NCBI GenBank assembly: GCA_946481265.1
Contig: CAMLNE010000055.1
Location: 1-15,574 of the forward strand
DNA: 15,574 bases
From: an uncultured Panacagrimonas sp.
GTDB taxonomy: Bacteria; Pseudomonadota; Gammaproteobacteria; Nevskiales; Nevskiaceae
Direction: 5' to 3'
The notes beneath the pieces were generated by a model. That model ran no database searches, was not told where the DNA came from, and saw nothing but the letters and a program-made list of their open reading frames with translations. Of the stretch, positions 7,964 to 15,371 are shown piece after piece. A program made the position numbers and the translations under genes. Within the stretch, counting starts at the first letter, position 1; every line of letters starts with the position of its first letter.

Positions 7964-8272
7964 ATGCCTGCATTTCGTCGATGCCTGATCGCCGTTGCCG
8001 TCGCCCTGAGCCTGTTCGCCGTCGGCGGCTGCGCGTCCAAGAAAGCCATTGATGCCAGCAGCGCCGAGTCCGTGATTGCCGGTGTCGACAAGGGCGACAA
8101 CGTGCGCATCACCACGCGCAACGACGTCGTCCACAAGTTCGTCGTCACCAAGATCACCAACAAGGCCCTGTACGGGCAGAACGAGCGCGTGATCTACGAA
8201 GACATGGCGAAGGTCGAAGTCCTCAAGAAGGAAGAAAAGGAAGGCGAGGGCTTCTGGAGCAAGCTGTTCTGA
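7964..8272 (+). CDS. Small outer-membrane or periplasmic lipoprotein
   Basis: This 102-residue protein starts at the ATG at 7964, six bases after GGAG (7954-7957). The frame is open further upstream, but only this start gives a normal signal peptide. The N-terminus is a lipoprotein signal (MPAFRRCLIAVAVALSLFAV) with lipobox VGGC, so C23 is the predicted lipidated residue. The mature part is small: a beta-rich segment (KGDNVRITTRNDVVHKFVV) followed by a Lys/Glu-rich tail ending in FWSKLF. I do not recognise a named family. Short lipoproteins of this shape are common in gammaproteobacteria and remain uncharacterised. It lies 91 bp after the propeller gene, possibly as a third unit member, and converges on pip. 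Confidence 0.82.
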   Translation: MPAFRRCLIAVAVALSLFAVGGCASKKAIDASSAESVIAGVDKGDNVRITTRNDVVHKFVVTKITNKALYGQNERVIYEDMAKVEVLKKEEKEGEGFWSKLF

Positions 8273-8279
8273 GCAGGCG

Positions 8280-8300
8280 GCCGAGCGCTCAGCGCTCGGC
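8280..8300. terminator. Symmetric hairpin between convergent lipoprotein and pip genes
   Basis: GCCGAGCGC (8280-8288) and GCGCTCGGC (8292-8300) form a perfect 9-bp stem, and the 3-nt loop is the pip stop codon (TCA on plus, TGA on minus). The hairpin starts 8 bp after the lipoprotein stop. It lacks a T-tract on both strands, so it may act as a rho-assisted or 3'-end stabilising structure for both transcripts. Confidence 0.5.
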
Positions 8301-9236
8301 GAAGCGGTCCGTCGCATCGATCAGCTGGGCCAGGGTTCCGGACTCGCTGGCTGCATGGCCGGCATCCGCCACCACGCGAAAGTCGGCCTCGGGCCAGGCG
8401 CGATGCAGGTCCCAGGCCGAACGCATCGGGCAGACCACGTCGTAGCGTCCCTGCACGATCACGGCGGGAATGTGGCGGATCCGATCCACGTTCCGGATCA
8501 GCCAGTCGTCCGCCTCGAAGAACCCGCGATTGACGAAGTAGTGGCTCTCGATGCGCGCGAAGGCCTCGGCGAAGCGGCTTTCGCCGAAGCGCATCACCAT
8601 GTCGCCGCTGGGCAGCAGCTTGCTGGTCGAGCCTTCCCAGATGCTCCAGGCGCGCGCCGCCGTACTGCGCAGCTCGGCATCGGGGCTGGTCAGGCGGCGG
8701 TGATAGGCGGCCAGCATGTCGTCGCGCTCGGCGACCGGGATCGGCGCCAGGAAGTGTTCCCAGGCGTCCGGGTACATCCAGCTCGCACCCTCCTGGTAGA
8801 ACCATTCGATCTCGCGGCGGCGTAGCAGGAAGATGCCGCGCAGGACGAGCTCGCTCACCGCCTCGGGATGCCGCTCGGCGTAGGCCAGGGCCAGCGTCGA
8901 GCCCCAGGAGCCGCCGAAGACCAGCCAGCGGGCGATCCCCAGGTGCTGGCGGATGCGCTCGATGTCGGCGACCAGGTCCCAGGTGGTGTTCTCGCGCAGC
9001 TCCGCATGTGGAGTGGAGCGGCCGCAGCCGCGCTGGTCGAACAGCACCAGTCGGTACTTCGCGGGATCGAAAAACTGCCGATGCCAGGGTTCCACGCCGC
9101 CGCCGGGCCCCCCGTGCAGGAACAACGCCGGCTTGCCGCGCGGATTTCCACATTCCTCGATATGGAGTTCGTGCAGATCGCTGACGCGCAGGCGCTGCGT
9201 GCGGAAAGGCTCGGTGGCGGGATAGGGCATGGGCAT
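8289..9236 (-). CDS. pip: Proline iminopeptidase (alpha/beta hydrolase, S33)
   Basis: This is a 315-residue cytoplasmic aminopeptidase that releases N-terminal proline from peptides. The start at 9236 (MPMPYPATEPF) gives the family's usual length. It also puts the triad at S110 (GGSWGS), D266 (GRYDVVCP) and H294 (DAGHAASE), the numbering known for the X. campestris enzyme. The frame is open for 31 more codons upstream, but that stretch is unlike the family. The oxyanion motif HGGPGGG (41-47) and FDQRGCGRS (66-74) are present, as is the cap region rich in Trp and Glu. AGGA lies 10 bp before the start. It lies 165 bp downstream of a membrane protein gene on the same strand and may be read with it. 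The stop codon sits in the loop of a convergent hairpin. Confidence 0.96.
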   Translation of the reverse strand: MPMPYPATEPFRTQRLRVSDLHELHIEECGNPRGKPALFLHGGPGGGVEPWHRQFFDPAKYRLVLFDQRGCGRSTPHAELRENTTWDLVADIERIRQHLGIARWLVFGGSWGSTLALAYAERHPEAVSELVLRGIFLLRRREIEWFYQEGASWMYPDAWEHFLAPIPVAERDDMLAAYHRRLTSPDAELRSTAARAWSIWEGSTSKLLPSGDMVMRFGESRFAEAFARIESHYFVNRGFFEADDWLIRNVDRIRHIPAVIVQGRYDVVCPMRSAWDLHRAWPEADFRVVADAGHAASESGTLAQLIDATDRFAER

Positions 9237-9401
9237 CGGCTTAACGTCCTGTCTCGGAGATTCGCATGGGAATGGGGGGTGCCTCTTGATGCCGTGCCGC
9301 CTCGCTGCTCGCTGCCATGGGTCCGGCAAGTCCCGTCGCCATGCCTTGGCCGTCGCCGGAGGTGACCTGCGGATCCATCCGGCAATACCGGGGCAGCATG
9401 C

Positions 9402-10004
9402 TCAGAGACTGGAAGCAAAACCGTAGAAGAGGACGGCGAAGCCGCCGATCTCCGCCGCGGCCAGTGTCCACATGAAGCCGTGAATGGCAATGCCCGGCAG
9501 GGTCAGCGAGCCGAGGCGGTGTGGCGATCGCAACTGGTTGTCGGTGTCGCGCAGCACGCCGTGGACGATGTACATCACGATCGCCAGGGCGAAGAACAGC
9601 AGCGGAAGGCCCGCCGCCCACAGCGTGCCGGTGGCCGACAGCGGCGAGTAAGGAACGAATTCGCGCAGCAGTACCGCCGAGAACGCGTACATCAGGCTGG
9701 CGCGGTGCGCGATGTCGACGTACACCGGGGCCACGGCGTCGGGGGAACGGGCAATGCAGGTGTATTTCCACCAGCCCGTGAGCAGGCCCGAGGAGAAGAA
9801 CAGGCCCGCGGCAAGCAGGCAGAGTTGATCGGCGTTCAAGCGCGGGCGCTCCCAGGGTGTGTCGGCGATGGTAGGCGCACCCGCCGTTTTTTTCGCGTCG
9901 CGCAGGTCGTCGGCGGCCCGGTGCCGGATGTCGGAGATGCCCTGTCGCGCGGGCTTGCCACCCGGAAGATGATCGTTGATGACGGCGGAGGGCCGCGCTA
10001 GCAT
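9402..10004 (-). CDS. Four-helix integral membrane protein of unknown function
   Basis: This 200-residue protein has a polar N-terminal stretch of about 58 residues and then four hydrophobic segments: about 60-79, 102-117, 128-149 and 170-196. Between helices 3 and 4 is a distinctive polar loop, HGVLRDTDNQ (148-157), followed by RSPHRLG. Histidines sit at helix edges (H100 in DIAHRASLMY, H148, H175 in GIAIHGF), which could bind a metal or heme, but that is speculation. I do not recognise the family. The ATG at 10004 has only a weak ribosome site. A later TTG start at the RLNADQ segment, preceded by GGGAG, would remove most of the polar N-terminus. It is divergent from the mltD-like gene across 84 bp, in which I see no clear promoter. 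Confidence 0.78.
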   Translation of the reverse strand: MLARPSAVINDHLPGGKPARQGISDIRHRAADDLRDAKKTAGAPTIADTPWERPRLNADQLCLLAAGLFFSSGLLTGWWKYTCIARSPDAVAPVYVDIAHRASLMYAFSAVLLREFVPYSPLSATGTLWAAGLPLLFFALAIVMYIVHGVLRDTDNQLRSPHRLGSLTLPGIAIHGFMWTLAAAEIGGFAVLFYGFASSL

Positions 10005-10088
10005 CGACCTCGGTTCCGGCGCACGCAGCGCAGCACGCAGGCGAGGCTTTTTTCCCGGAGGTTCTGCGGTTATTGGGCGAGGTGGACA

Positions 10089-11873
10089 ATGGCGGTGACC
10101 CGGTTGTTATCCCGGTTGTGTCTGGCAGCAGCCTGCCTGGGAGCGACGACCGCCGAAGCGGAACCCGCGCCCCGCAATCCCCTTCTCGACGTGGCCGCCG
10201 ACACCCAGCTCGGGGCGGGCTTTCAGCTGGCTGCATCCAGCACGCCCGCTGCCACGGGTGCGGTCGCGGATGCCCCGGTCCCGCCCGTGCGCCCCGGCGC
10301 CGCATCAGGCAAGGCCGCAGACGAGGCGATCCTGTTTCCGCGCTACGACCTGCTCAAGCCCAACGTCGTGTTCTGGACCAAGGTGTTCTCCGAGTATTCG
10401 GAGAACCAGAGCGTGATCCATGACATGCACCATCTCGACATCGTGTTCGAGGTGCTCGATTTCAGCAGCGAAGCGGCCTACCTGGACAAGGAGGCGCTAC
10501 GCAAGCTCCGGAGCAAGGAGGAGGCCGCGGCGATCGCCCGTAACCGTACCCTGCTCGAACAGGTCCACGCGGCGCGCTCCAGGCCAGAGACGCTGGGTGT
10601 CGAGCAGCGCCGCATCTACGACCTGCTGGCGAAGGTCGAGGGGGACTCGCGCTTCCTGGACGCCTCCACGGCGGTGCGCTCGCAACGCGGCCTGCGGGAG
10701 CGCACGCAACAGGCGCTGGAGATCTCGGGCAAGTACCTGCCCGCGATGGAGGGCGTCTTCCAGACCTATTCCCTGCCACTGCGCCTGACCCGGCTGCCGC
10801 TGGTCGAGTCGAGCTTCAACGTGGAGGCGTACTCGAAGGTCGGCGCCGCGGGCCTGTGGCAGTTCATTCCCTCATCCGCCCGCATCTACATGCGGCTCAA
10901 CGACGTCGTGGATGACCGCCGCGATCCCTGGACCAGCACCGATGCGGCGGCCCGCCACCTGCGGGACGACTACGCCATGCTGGGCAGCTGGCCGCTGGCA
11001 CTGACCGCGTACAACCACGGCCGCGGCGGCATCGCACGGGGCCTTGCGGCAACTGGCGGTACCGACCTGCCTGACCTGATCCGTGGTTACAACTCCAAGA
11101 ATTTCGGTTTCGCGTCGCGCAATTTCTACGCGGAGTTTCTTGCGGCGTCCGACGTCGAGCGCAACTGGCGCAAGCACTTCGGCGAGATCGAGCGCAAGAC
11201 ACCGGTCGAGTTCGACGTGGTGGAGACCCATCACTACGTTCCCTACGAGACGCTGCGCCGCCTGTGCGAGGCGGATGACGAGGTGTTCCGCAGGCTCAAC
11301 CCTGCGTATCGCCCGGAGGTGATCGCGGGCAAGCTGTACGTGCCGCCGGGTCACCTGATCCGCGTGCCGGCCGGCGCTGCGCAGAGCTTCACCGTGGCCT
11401 ATGGGCAGCTCGGCGACCACGAGCGCTTCAGCAAGCAGCGCGTCAACCATCTGCTGCACAAGGTGCGCCGCGGGGAGACCCTGTCGGGTATCGCGGTGCG
11501 CTACGGCGTCACCCAGGATTCGATCCGTGCCGGGAACCGGGTCGGCAAGAAGGGCATGTTGCGCATCGGCCAGGTCCTCAAGATCGTGCCGCACAGCGAG
11601 TCGCGACCCGGACCGGTGACGGTGGCGGTGGGCGAATCCAAGCCGGGGCTCACGCGGGCGGAGAAGCGCGCATCGGACGCCGTCACCAGCAAGGCGAAGA
11701 AGAAGTCGTCGGGAACGAGCTATCGCACGCACAAGGTGCGGTCGGGCCAGACGCTGACCTCGATCGCGCGGACCTACAAGGTGTCGATCCGCGAGCTGCG
11801 CCGGGCCAACGACCTGGGCAACTCGAGCGATATCCGGGTGGGAGAGAAGTTGCGCGTGCCGGTTTCCCGCTAA
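10089..11873 (+). CDS. mltD: Lytic murein transglycosylase, MltD type, with two LysM domains
   Basis: This 594-residue enzyme cleaves the MurNAc-GlcNAc bond in peptidoglycan with formation of 1,6-anhydroMurNAc. The SLT domain shows catalytic E240 in LPLVESSFN, then GAAGLWQFIPSSA (252-264), and further on the ALTAYNHG motif. Two LysM peptidoglycan-binding domains follow at about 457-501 (HKVRRGETLSGIA) and 548-592 (HKVRSGQTLTSIA), joined by a Lys/Ser-rich linker. The N-terminus is a signal sequence. LAAAC (C16) could be a weak lipobox, as MltD is a lipoprotein in E. coli, or AEA-EP could be a signal peptidase I site. A region of about 200 residues precedes the SLT domain, making it longer than E. 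coli MltD (452). GAGGTGG directly before the ATG supports this start. Confidence 0.93.
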   Translation: MAVTRLLSRLCLAAACLGATTAEAEPAPRNPLLDVAADTQLGAGFQLAASSTPAATGAVADAPVPPVRPGAASGKAADEAILFPRYDLLKPNVVFWTKVFSEYSENQSVIHDMHHLDIVFEVLDFSSEAAYLDKEALRKLRSKEEAAAIARNRTLLEQVHAARSRPETLGVEQRRIYDLLAKVEGDSRFLDASTAVRSQRGLRERTQQALEISGKYLPAMEGVFQTYSLPLRLTRLPLVESSFNVEAYSKVGAAGLWQFIPSSARIYMRLNDVVDDRRDPWTSTDAAARHLRDDYAMLGSWPLALTAYNHGRGGIARGLAATGGTDLPDLIRGYNSKNFGFASRNFYAEFLAASDVERNWRKHFGEIERKTPVEFDVVETHHYVPYETLRRLCEADDEVFRRLNPAYRPEVIAGKLYVPPGHLIRVPAGAAQSFTVAYGQLGDHERFSKQRVNHLLHKVRRGETLSGIAVRYGVTQDSIRAGNRVGKKGMLRIGQVLKIVPHSESRPGPVTVAVGESKPGLTRAEKRASDAVTSKAKKKSSGTSYRTHKVRSGQTLTSIARTYKVSIRELRRANDLGNSSDIRVGEKLRVPVSR

Positions 11874-11913
11874 GGATCCTGAACAAGCGACTGCACCTGC
11901 AGCGTCGGCGAGG

Positions 11914-11959
11914 GCTGCGCCGGGAATCCGGGCATCGACCCATGCGCAGCGCCGTTTTT
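11914..11959 (+). terminator. Possible terminator after mltD
   Basis: GCTGCGC (11914-11920) pairs with GCGCAGC (11944-11950). The loop contains a further CCGG-gaat-CCGG pairing, and GCCG then TTTTT (11955-11959) follow. The T-run starts four bases after the stem, so the fit is moderate. The rest of the mltD to DUF3096 gap (11874-12083) holds a perfect hairpin, CCCCGG-CGG-CCGGGG (12040-12054), just beyond the DUF3096 stop. I see nothing else in it. Confidence 0.4.
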
Positions 11960-12083
11960 GGGCTGCGTCCTCGCCTGGACTGACGCCGCCCGCCACGCTT
12001 GCCCGGGTTGTTTCTCCCGGAAGCGCCTCGAACAGCGGGCCCCGGCGGCCGGGGCGACAGCTATCCGCTGCTGCCGCGGTACC

Positions 12084-12224
12084 TCAGCGGATCAGGCCGA
12101 TGACGCCGATCGCGATCAGATAGAACGCCACGATGTAGTTCAGCAGCTTCGGGCGCAGCAGGATCAGCACGCCCGCGATCAGCGAAATCAGCGGAACGGC
12201 TTGAAGGTGGATCTGCAGGGACAT
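12084..12224 (-). CDS. DUF3096 small membrane protein
   Basis: This is a 46-residue protein, MSLQIHLQAVPLISLIAGVL onward, ending LNYIVAFYLIAIGVIGLIR. It shows two short hydrophobic helices separated by RPKLLNYIVA, which is the DUF3096 pattern. Function is unknown. The start at 12224 gives the family's usual very short length; the frame is open 18 codons further, but that stretch is not family-like. It lies 81 bp downstream of the DUF456 gene on the same strand and may be read with it. Confidence 0.8.
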   Translation of the reverse strand: MSLQIHLQAVPLISLIAGVLILLRPKLLNYIVAFYLIAIGVIGLIR

Positions 12225-12305
12225 CGCGAGGTTCCGTGGGGCTTGTTGGCGCCATTCTGGCCGCAAGCGCCGGAACAACGGTAGCGATCCATCCGGACAG
12301 GCCCG

Positions 12306-12809
12306 TCAGGCCGGCGCGAGGTTGACGAAGTAGTCGAAGGCGAAGATGCCGATCATCACCAGCGCGATGACCAGCTTGGCCACGATGCCGAGCATCAGGC
12401 CGATCCAGGCGCCCACACCGGATACCGCCGCCTGTCCGACCGAGCTGCGGGCCTTGAGCTCGCCGAGCACCGCGCCGATGAATGGGCCCAGCACCAGGCC
12501 GGGCAGCCCGAAGAACACGCCGACGAGGGCGCCGACCAGGGATCCGGCGACCGCCTGTGGACGGGCTCCGAATTTCTTCGCGCCCAGGCTGCCGGCGATG
12601 AAGTCGAGCGCCAGGCCCAGCGCCAGGAGCACCGCGAGCACGCCCAGCGTGAACATGCCGACATTCGTGTAATGCGTGGCATGGGCCAGCGCCCACAGGC
12701 CGCCGAACACGAACGGCAGGCCAGGCAGTGCGGGCAGCACTGCGCCGGCCAGACCGACGCCGATCAGGACGATGCCGAGGACGATGAGGATCAGATCGAT
12801 GTTTTCCAT
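12306..12809 (-). CDS. DUF456 family membrane protein
   Basis: This 167-residue inner-membrane protein of unknown function starts MENIDLILIVLGIVLIGVGL. It has Gly-rich hydrophobic segments typical of DUF456: AGAVLPALPGLPFVFGGLWA near the N-terminus, a central GARPQAVAGSLVGALVGVFF, and LPGLVLGPFIGAVLGEL. The KKFGARPQ segment is a cytoplasmic-type loop. I chose the ATG at 12809 (GGGA just before it). The frame is open for 85 codons upstream, but that part overlaps the divergent patatin gene and is not hydrophobic. It is divergent from the patatin locus with 81 bp between starts. Confidence 0.88.
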   Translation of the reverse strand: MENIDLILIVLGIVLIGVGLAGAVLPALPGLPFVFGGLWALAHATHYTNVGMFTLGVLAVLLALGLALDFIAGSLGAKKFGARPQAVAGSLVGALVGVFFGLPGLVLGPFIGAVLGELKARSSVGQAAVSGVGAWIGLMLGIVAKLVIALVMIGIFAFDYFVNLAPA

Positions 12810-12890
12810 TGCGTCCCATTGTCCGCGATTGTCGGCCCCGGGTCCGGGCGGCCATGCGGAGTGAAATCGGCCATCGCATACACTGGCGCG

Positions 12891-14362
12891 ATGCTGTCCA
12901 TCCGCTTGAACCGCAATCCCCTGGCCTCGCGCCTGCGCGAACTCGACAGCGCGCAGACGTATTCCGAATGGCGTGAAATCGCGCTGGATCTGGACCGGCT
13001 CGAAGGGGCAGAGGCCTGGAAGCAGGACGAGGCGAGCGACGACTACGACCATTTCCTGATCCACGAGCGCGTCAACTGCGTGCGTCGGGCGAGGTGCGAC
13101 GCCTGGTCCACGCGCTGCATGAAGGGCTGCACGGCAATCTGGGCAACATCACCGCGCCGGCGCTCTACGGTTTCGCCCGGATCGGCACCAAGCGGCTGAT
13201 CGAGGAGTACGTGGCAGAGGTCGTGCGCTGCCTGGACTACGTCTGCGTTGGCGATTTCCCCGATTTCCCGGAGGATGACAAGGTCGTCTTCTTCAAGCGC
13301 ACCGCCACCAGTTTCGGCCGCAGTGCGCTGTTGCTGTCCGGCGGCGCGACCCTGGGCATGTTCCATCTCGGCGTGATCAAGGCGCTGTTCGAGCAGGACC
13401 TGCTGCCGCGCGTGATCAGCGGATCCAGCGCCGGCGCCATCATCGGTGCCATGGTCGGCACCCGGACCGATGAACAGCTGCCGCAGATCTTCGACACCGA
13501 ATCGCTCGACCTGGCCGCATTCCAGCGTGTCAGCCTGCGCAACGCCCTGCAGTCGGGCGGAATGATGAGCGCAGCACAGCTCGAGGAATGCCTCGCGCAG
13601 AACGTCGGGGGAGAGACCTTCACGGAGGCCTTCCAGCGCACGCGGCGCATCGTCGGCGTCACCGTTTCCGCCGCCGAAGCGCATCAGCAGGGACGCCTCC
13701 TCAACTACCTGACGGCGCCAAATGTCCTGATCGGGCGTGCGGTGCTGGGGTCCTGCGCCGTTCCCGGCGTGTTCCCGCCGGTACAGCTCACCGCGCGCGA
13801 CTTCGAAGGCCAGGTGGTGCCCTATCTCCCCTCGAAGCGCTGGGTCGACGGCACGGTGTACAGCGATCTGCCGATGCTGCGCCTGGCGCGCCTGCACAAC
13901 GTGAATCACTACATCGTCAGCCAGACCAATCCGCACGTGGTGCCCTTCATGGTCAACGACCATGCGCGCCAAAGCGGCCTGATTCCGCTGGCACGCCAGG
14001 CGCTGCTCAACGCCGGACGCAGCACGGTGCGGCTGGCGCGCACCCACCTGCAATCGTCGCCGGTGCGCAGGGTGGCGGATCAGCTGAACGCGGTGATCGC
14101 GCAGCGGTACTCGGGTGACGTCAACATCCTGCCGCGGCACACGCCACGCCAGCTGCTGCGCATGTTCAGCAATCTGGACAAGCGGGAACTGGCCCGTTTC
14201 ATCCGTGAAGGAGAGCGCGCCACCTGGCCCAAGATCGAGCGCGTCCGCAACCAGACCGCGATTTCACGCGCCTTCGAGGACTGCACCTTGATGCTCAAGG
14301 AACGGCGCCAGCAGCAGGCCACCGGGCGTCCACGCCCCCGTTCACGCGCGCTCGGCCGCTGA
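12891..14362 (+). pseudogene. DUF3336-patatin phospholipase gene, frameshifted near 13085
   Basis: The locus encodes a patatin-like lipid acyl hydrolase with an N-terminal DUF3336 domain. The start at 12891 (MLSIRLNRNPLASRLRELDS) runs in frame through AQTYSEWREIALDLDRLEGA and FLIHERVNCVRRAR, all DUF3336-like, and then turns into nonsense at about 13090. The family-like sequence resumes in another frame as SGEVRRLVHALHEGLHGNLG, around 13085-13094 onward. The change equals the loss of one base (or 1 modulo 3). Reading the two frames together, the consensus pattern LIxERLxxLRxARxSGD is complete in pieces but overlapped. This suggests a short deletion: CGGGCGAGG could have been present twice, 13 bp apart, before loss of one copy. 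A sequencing or assembly error is the main alternative. Confidence 0.75.
13094..14362 (+). CDS. Patatin-domain phospholipase fragment (intact ORF downstream of the frameshift)
   Basis: From the GTG at 13094 a 422-residue frame contains the whole patatin catalytic domain. It has an oxyanion loop LLSGGATLGMFHLG, the GXSXG nucleophile elbow GSSAG with S112, and the catalytic Asp in VDGTVYSD (D252). It is preceded by the C-terminal half of DUF3336 (NLGNITAPALYG, GTKRLIEEYVAEVVR). Patatins use a Ser-Asp dyad, and both residues are present, so the domain itself looks intact. Members of this DUF3336 group include bacterial relatives of yeast TGL lipases, and substrates are acyl lipids. No convincing ribosome site precedes the GTG, so whether this piece is expressed alone is doubtful. 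The tail is Arg-rich. Confidence 0.7.
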   Translation: MRRLVHALHEGLHGNLGNITAPALYGFARIGTKRLIEEYVAEVVRCLDYVCVGDFPDFPEDDKVVFFKRTATSFGRSALLLSGGATLGMFHLGVIKALFEQDLLPRVISGSSAGAIIGAMVGTRTDEQLPQIFDTESLDLAAFQRVSLRNALQSGGMMSAAQLEECLAQNVGGETFTEAFQRTRRIVGVTVSAAEAHQQGRLLNYLTAPNVLIGRAVLGSCAVPGVFPPVQLTARDFEGQVVPYLPSKRWVDGTVYSDLPMLRLARLHNVNHYIVSQTNPHVVPFMVNDHARQSGLIPLARQALLNAGRSTVRLARTHLQSSPVRRVADQLNAVIAQRYSGDVNILPRHTPRQLLRMFSNLDKRELARFIREGERATWPKIERVRNQTAISRAFEDCTLMLKERRQQQATGRPRPRSRALGR

Positions 14363-14369
14363 AGCGTCC

Positions 14370-14393
14370 GGTCGACCGGTGTTCCGGTCGATC
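14370..14393 (+). terminator. Hairpin after the patatin gene
   Basis: GGTCGACCGG (14370-14379) and CCGGTCGATC (14384-14393) form a 10-bp stem (one G-U) with loop TGTT, eight bases after the stop. No T-run follows. It is probably a 3'-end structure. A second hairpin, CGCCGCC-CTGCA-GGCGGCG (14412-14430), lies just beyond. The rest of the gap to 14644 shows no gene. Confidence 0.45.
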
Positions 14394-14612
14394 CAGCCGC
14401 TGGTCGCTCGACGCCGCCCTGCAGGCGGCGCGGCTGGGAAAGTCACTCCAGGTTCCACGTTGCCGCGGTTCTGAATGGCGGAAGCGCAACCGGACGCTGG
14501 AAAGACGCACCCCGTCGGTCCGCACCTCGATCTCGCTGTGCGATCCATCCCGGTCGTGCGGCAGCGGTGCGACGGCAGGCTGCGGCTTTTCGATCGTCCT
14601 TTCGGGCGCGCG

Positions 14613-14624
14613 AGAGCGGGCTCT
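14613..14624. promoter_or_regulatory. Possible operator AGAGC-GG-GCTCT before the TetR gene
   Basis: This perfect 5-2-5 inverted repeat lies 20 bp upstream of the regulator's start codon, where autorepressing TetR proteins often bind. It is short for a TetR operator, so chance is possible. Confidence 0.22.
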
Positions 14625-14644
14625 GCACTATCGGACTCAGTCAC

Positions 14645-15289
14645 ATGATCCTCGAATCAGATGCTTCATCCCACCACGATGCCGTGGCTGCCTCGCAGCT
14701 CGAGCCCCTGGTTCCCGCCACGCCGCGTGGAGAAGCGACTCGCCGCAAGCTGCTGAGTGCTGCGGAAGAGGAATTCGGCAGCAAGGGTTTCCACGTTGCG
14801 TCGGTGAGCTCGATCACCACGCGCGCCGGCGTGGGGCAGGGGACGTTCTATCTGTACTTCCGCACCAAGGAAGAGATTTTCGTGACCCTGGTGCGCGAGA
14901 TCGGGCGCAATGTCCGCAAGGCGATGCGTGAAGCCGCCGCAAATGCCGGTGACCGGCTCGAAGCCGAGCGCATCGGCATGGAGGCCTTCTTCGATTTCGC
15001 CTGCCGTCATCCGGGCCTGTATCGGATCGTGCAGGAATCGCAGTTTGTCGACGATGCGGTGTTCCGCGACTACTACGAGCGGCTCGCGAAGGGCTATGCG
15101 GATGATCTCGAGCTGGCCGCCGCGCGGGGTGAGATCGCGCCCGGCAGCGCCGAGGTCCGGGCCTGGTCGCTGATGGGCATGGGCCATTTCCTGGGAATGC
15201 GCTGGTGCCTGTGGAACGGCGAGGTGCCGCCGCCCACCGAGGTCGACGCCATGATGGACATGGTGTCGCGCGGCATCGCGCCGCGCTGA
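14645..15289 (+). CDS. TetR/AcrR-family transcriptional regulator
   Basis: This 214-residue protein starts at the ATG at 14645, with GGA nine bases before it; a GTG 78 bp upstream is in frame but adds an unrelated stretch. After about 30 polar residues comes the TetR DNA-binding domain: helix 1 TRRKLLSAAEEEFGSKGFH (32-50), then the helix-turn-helix VASVSSITTRAGVGQGTFYL (51-70) and YFRTKEEIF. The C-terminal half (FFDFACRHPGLYRIVQESQFV, then SLMGMGHFLGMRWCLW) is the ligand and dimer domain and resembles regulators linked to fatty acid or hydrophobic compound metabolism, but the ligand cannot be read from sequence. Its target could be itself or the patatin gene upstream; no neighbour is clearly its operon partner. 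Confidence 0.9.
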   Translation: MILESDASSHHDAVAASQLEPLVPATPRGEATRRKLLSAAEEEFGSKGFHVASVSSITTRAGVGQGTFYLYFRTKEEIFVTLVREIGRNVRKAMREAAANAGDRLEAERIGMEAFFDFACRHPGLYRIVQESQFVDDAVFRDYYERLAKGYADDLELAAARGEIAPGSAEVRAWSLMGMGHFLGMRWCLWNGEVPPPTEVDAMMDMVSRGIAPR

Positions 15290-15371
15290 AGCTTCCTGCA
15301 CCCTGCCGGACGGCGGCACCGCCGCCCCGGCCGCGAGATCGCCCGGCCCCCGAGCGGCGGAATGCGCGTCG

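Noticed and set aside
9241..9399. Small minus-strand ORF of 52 codons between pip and the membrane protein
   Set aside because: No ribosome site, no hydrophobic segment and no recognisable family; it is the tail of a chance open frame.
13075..13100. Programmed ribosomal frameshift in the patatin gene
   Set aside because: No slippery heptamer or stimulatory structure is evident, and a simple frame change would leave residues missing from the conserved DUF3336 pattern. A deletion explains it better.
14412..14430. Intrinsic terminator at CGCCGCC-CTGCA-GGCGGCG
   Set aside because: The stem is perfect, but no T-run follows on either side, so it is noted only as a hairpin.
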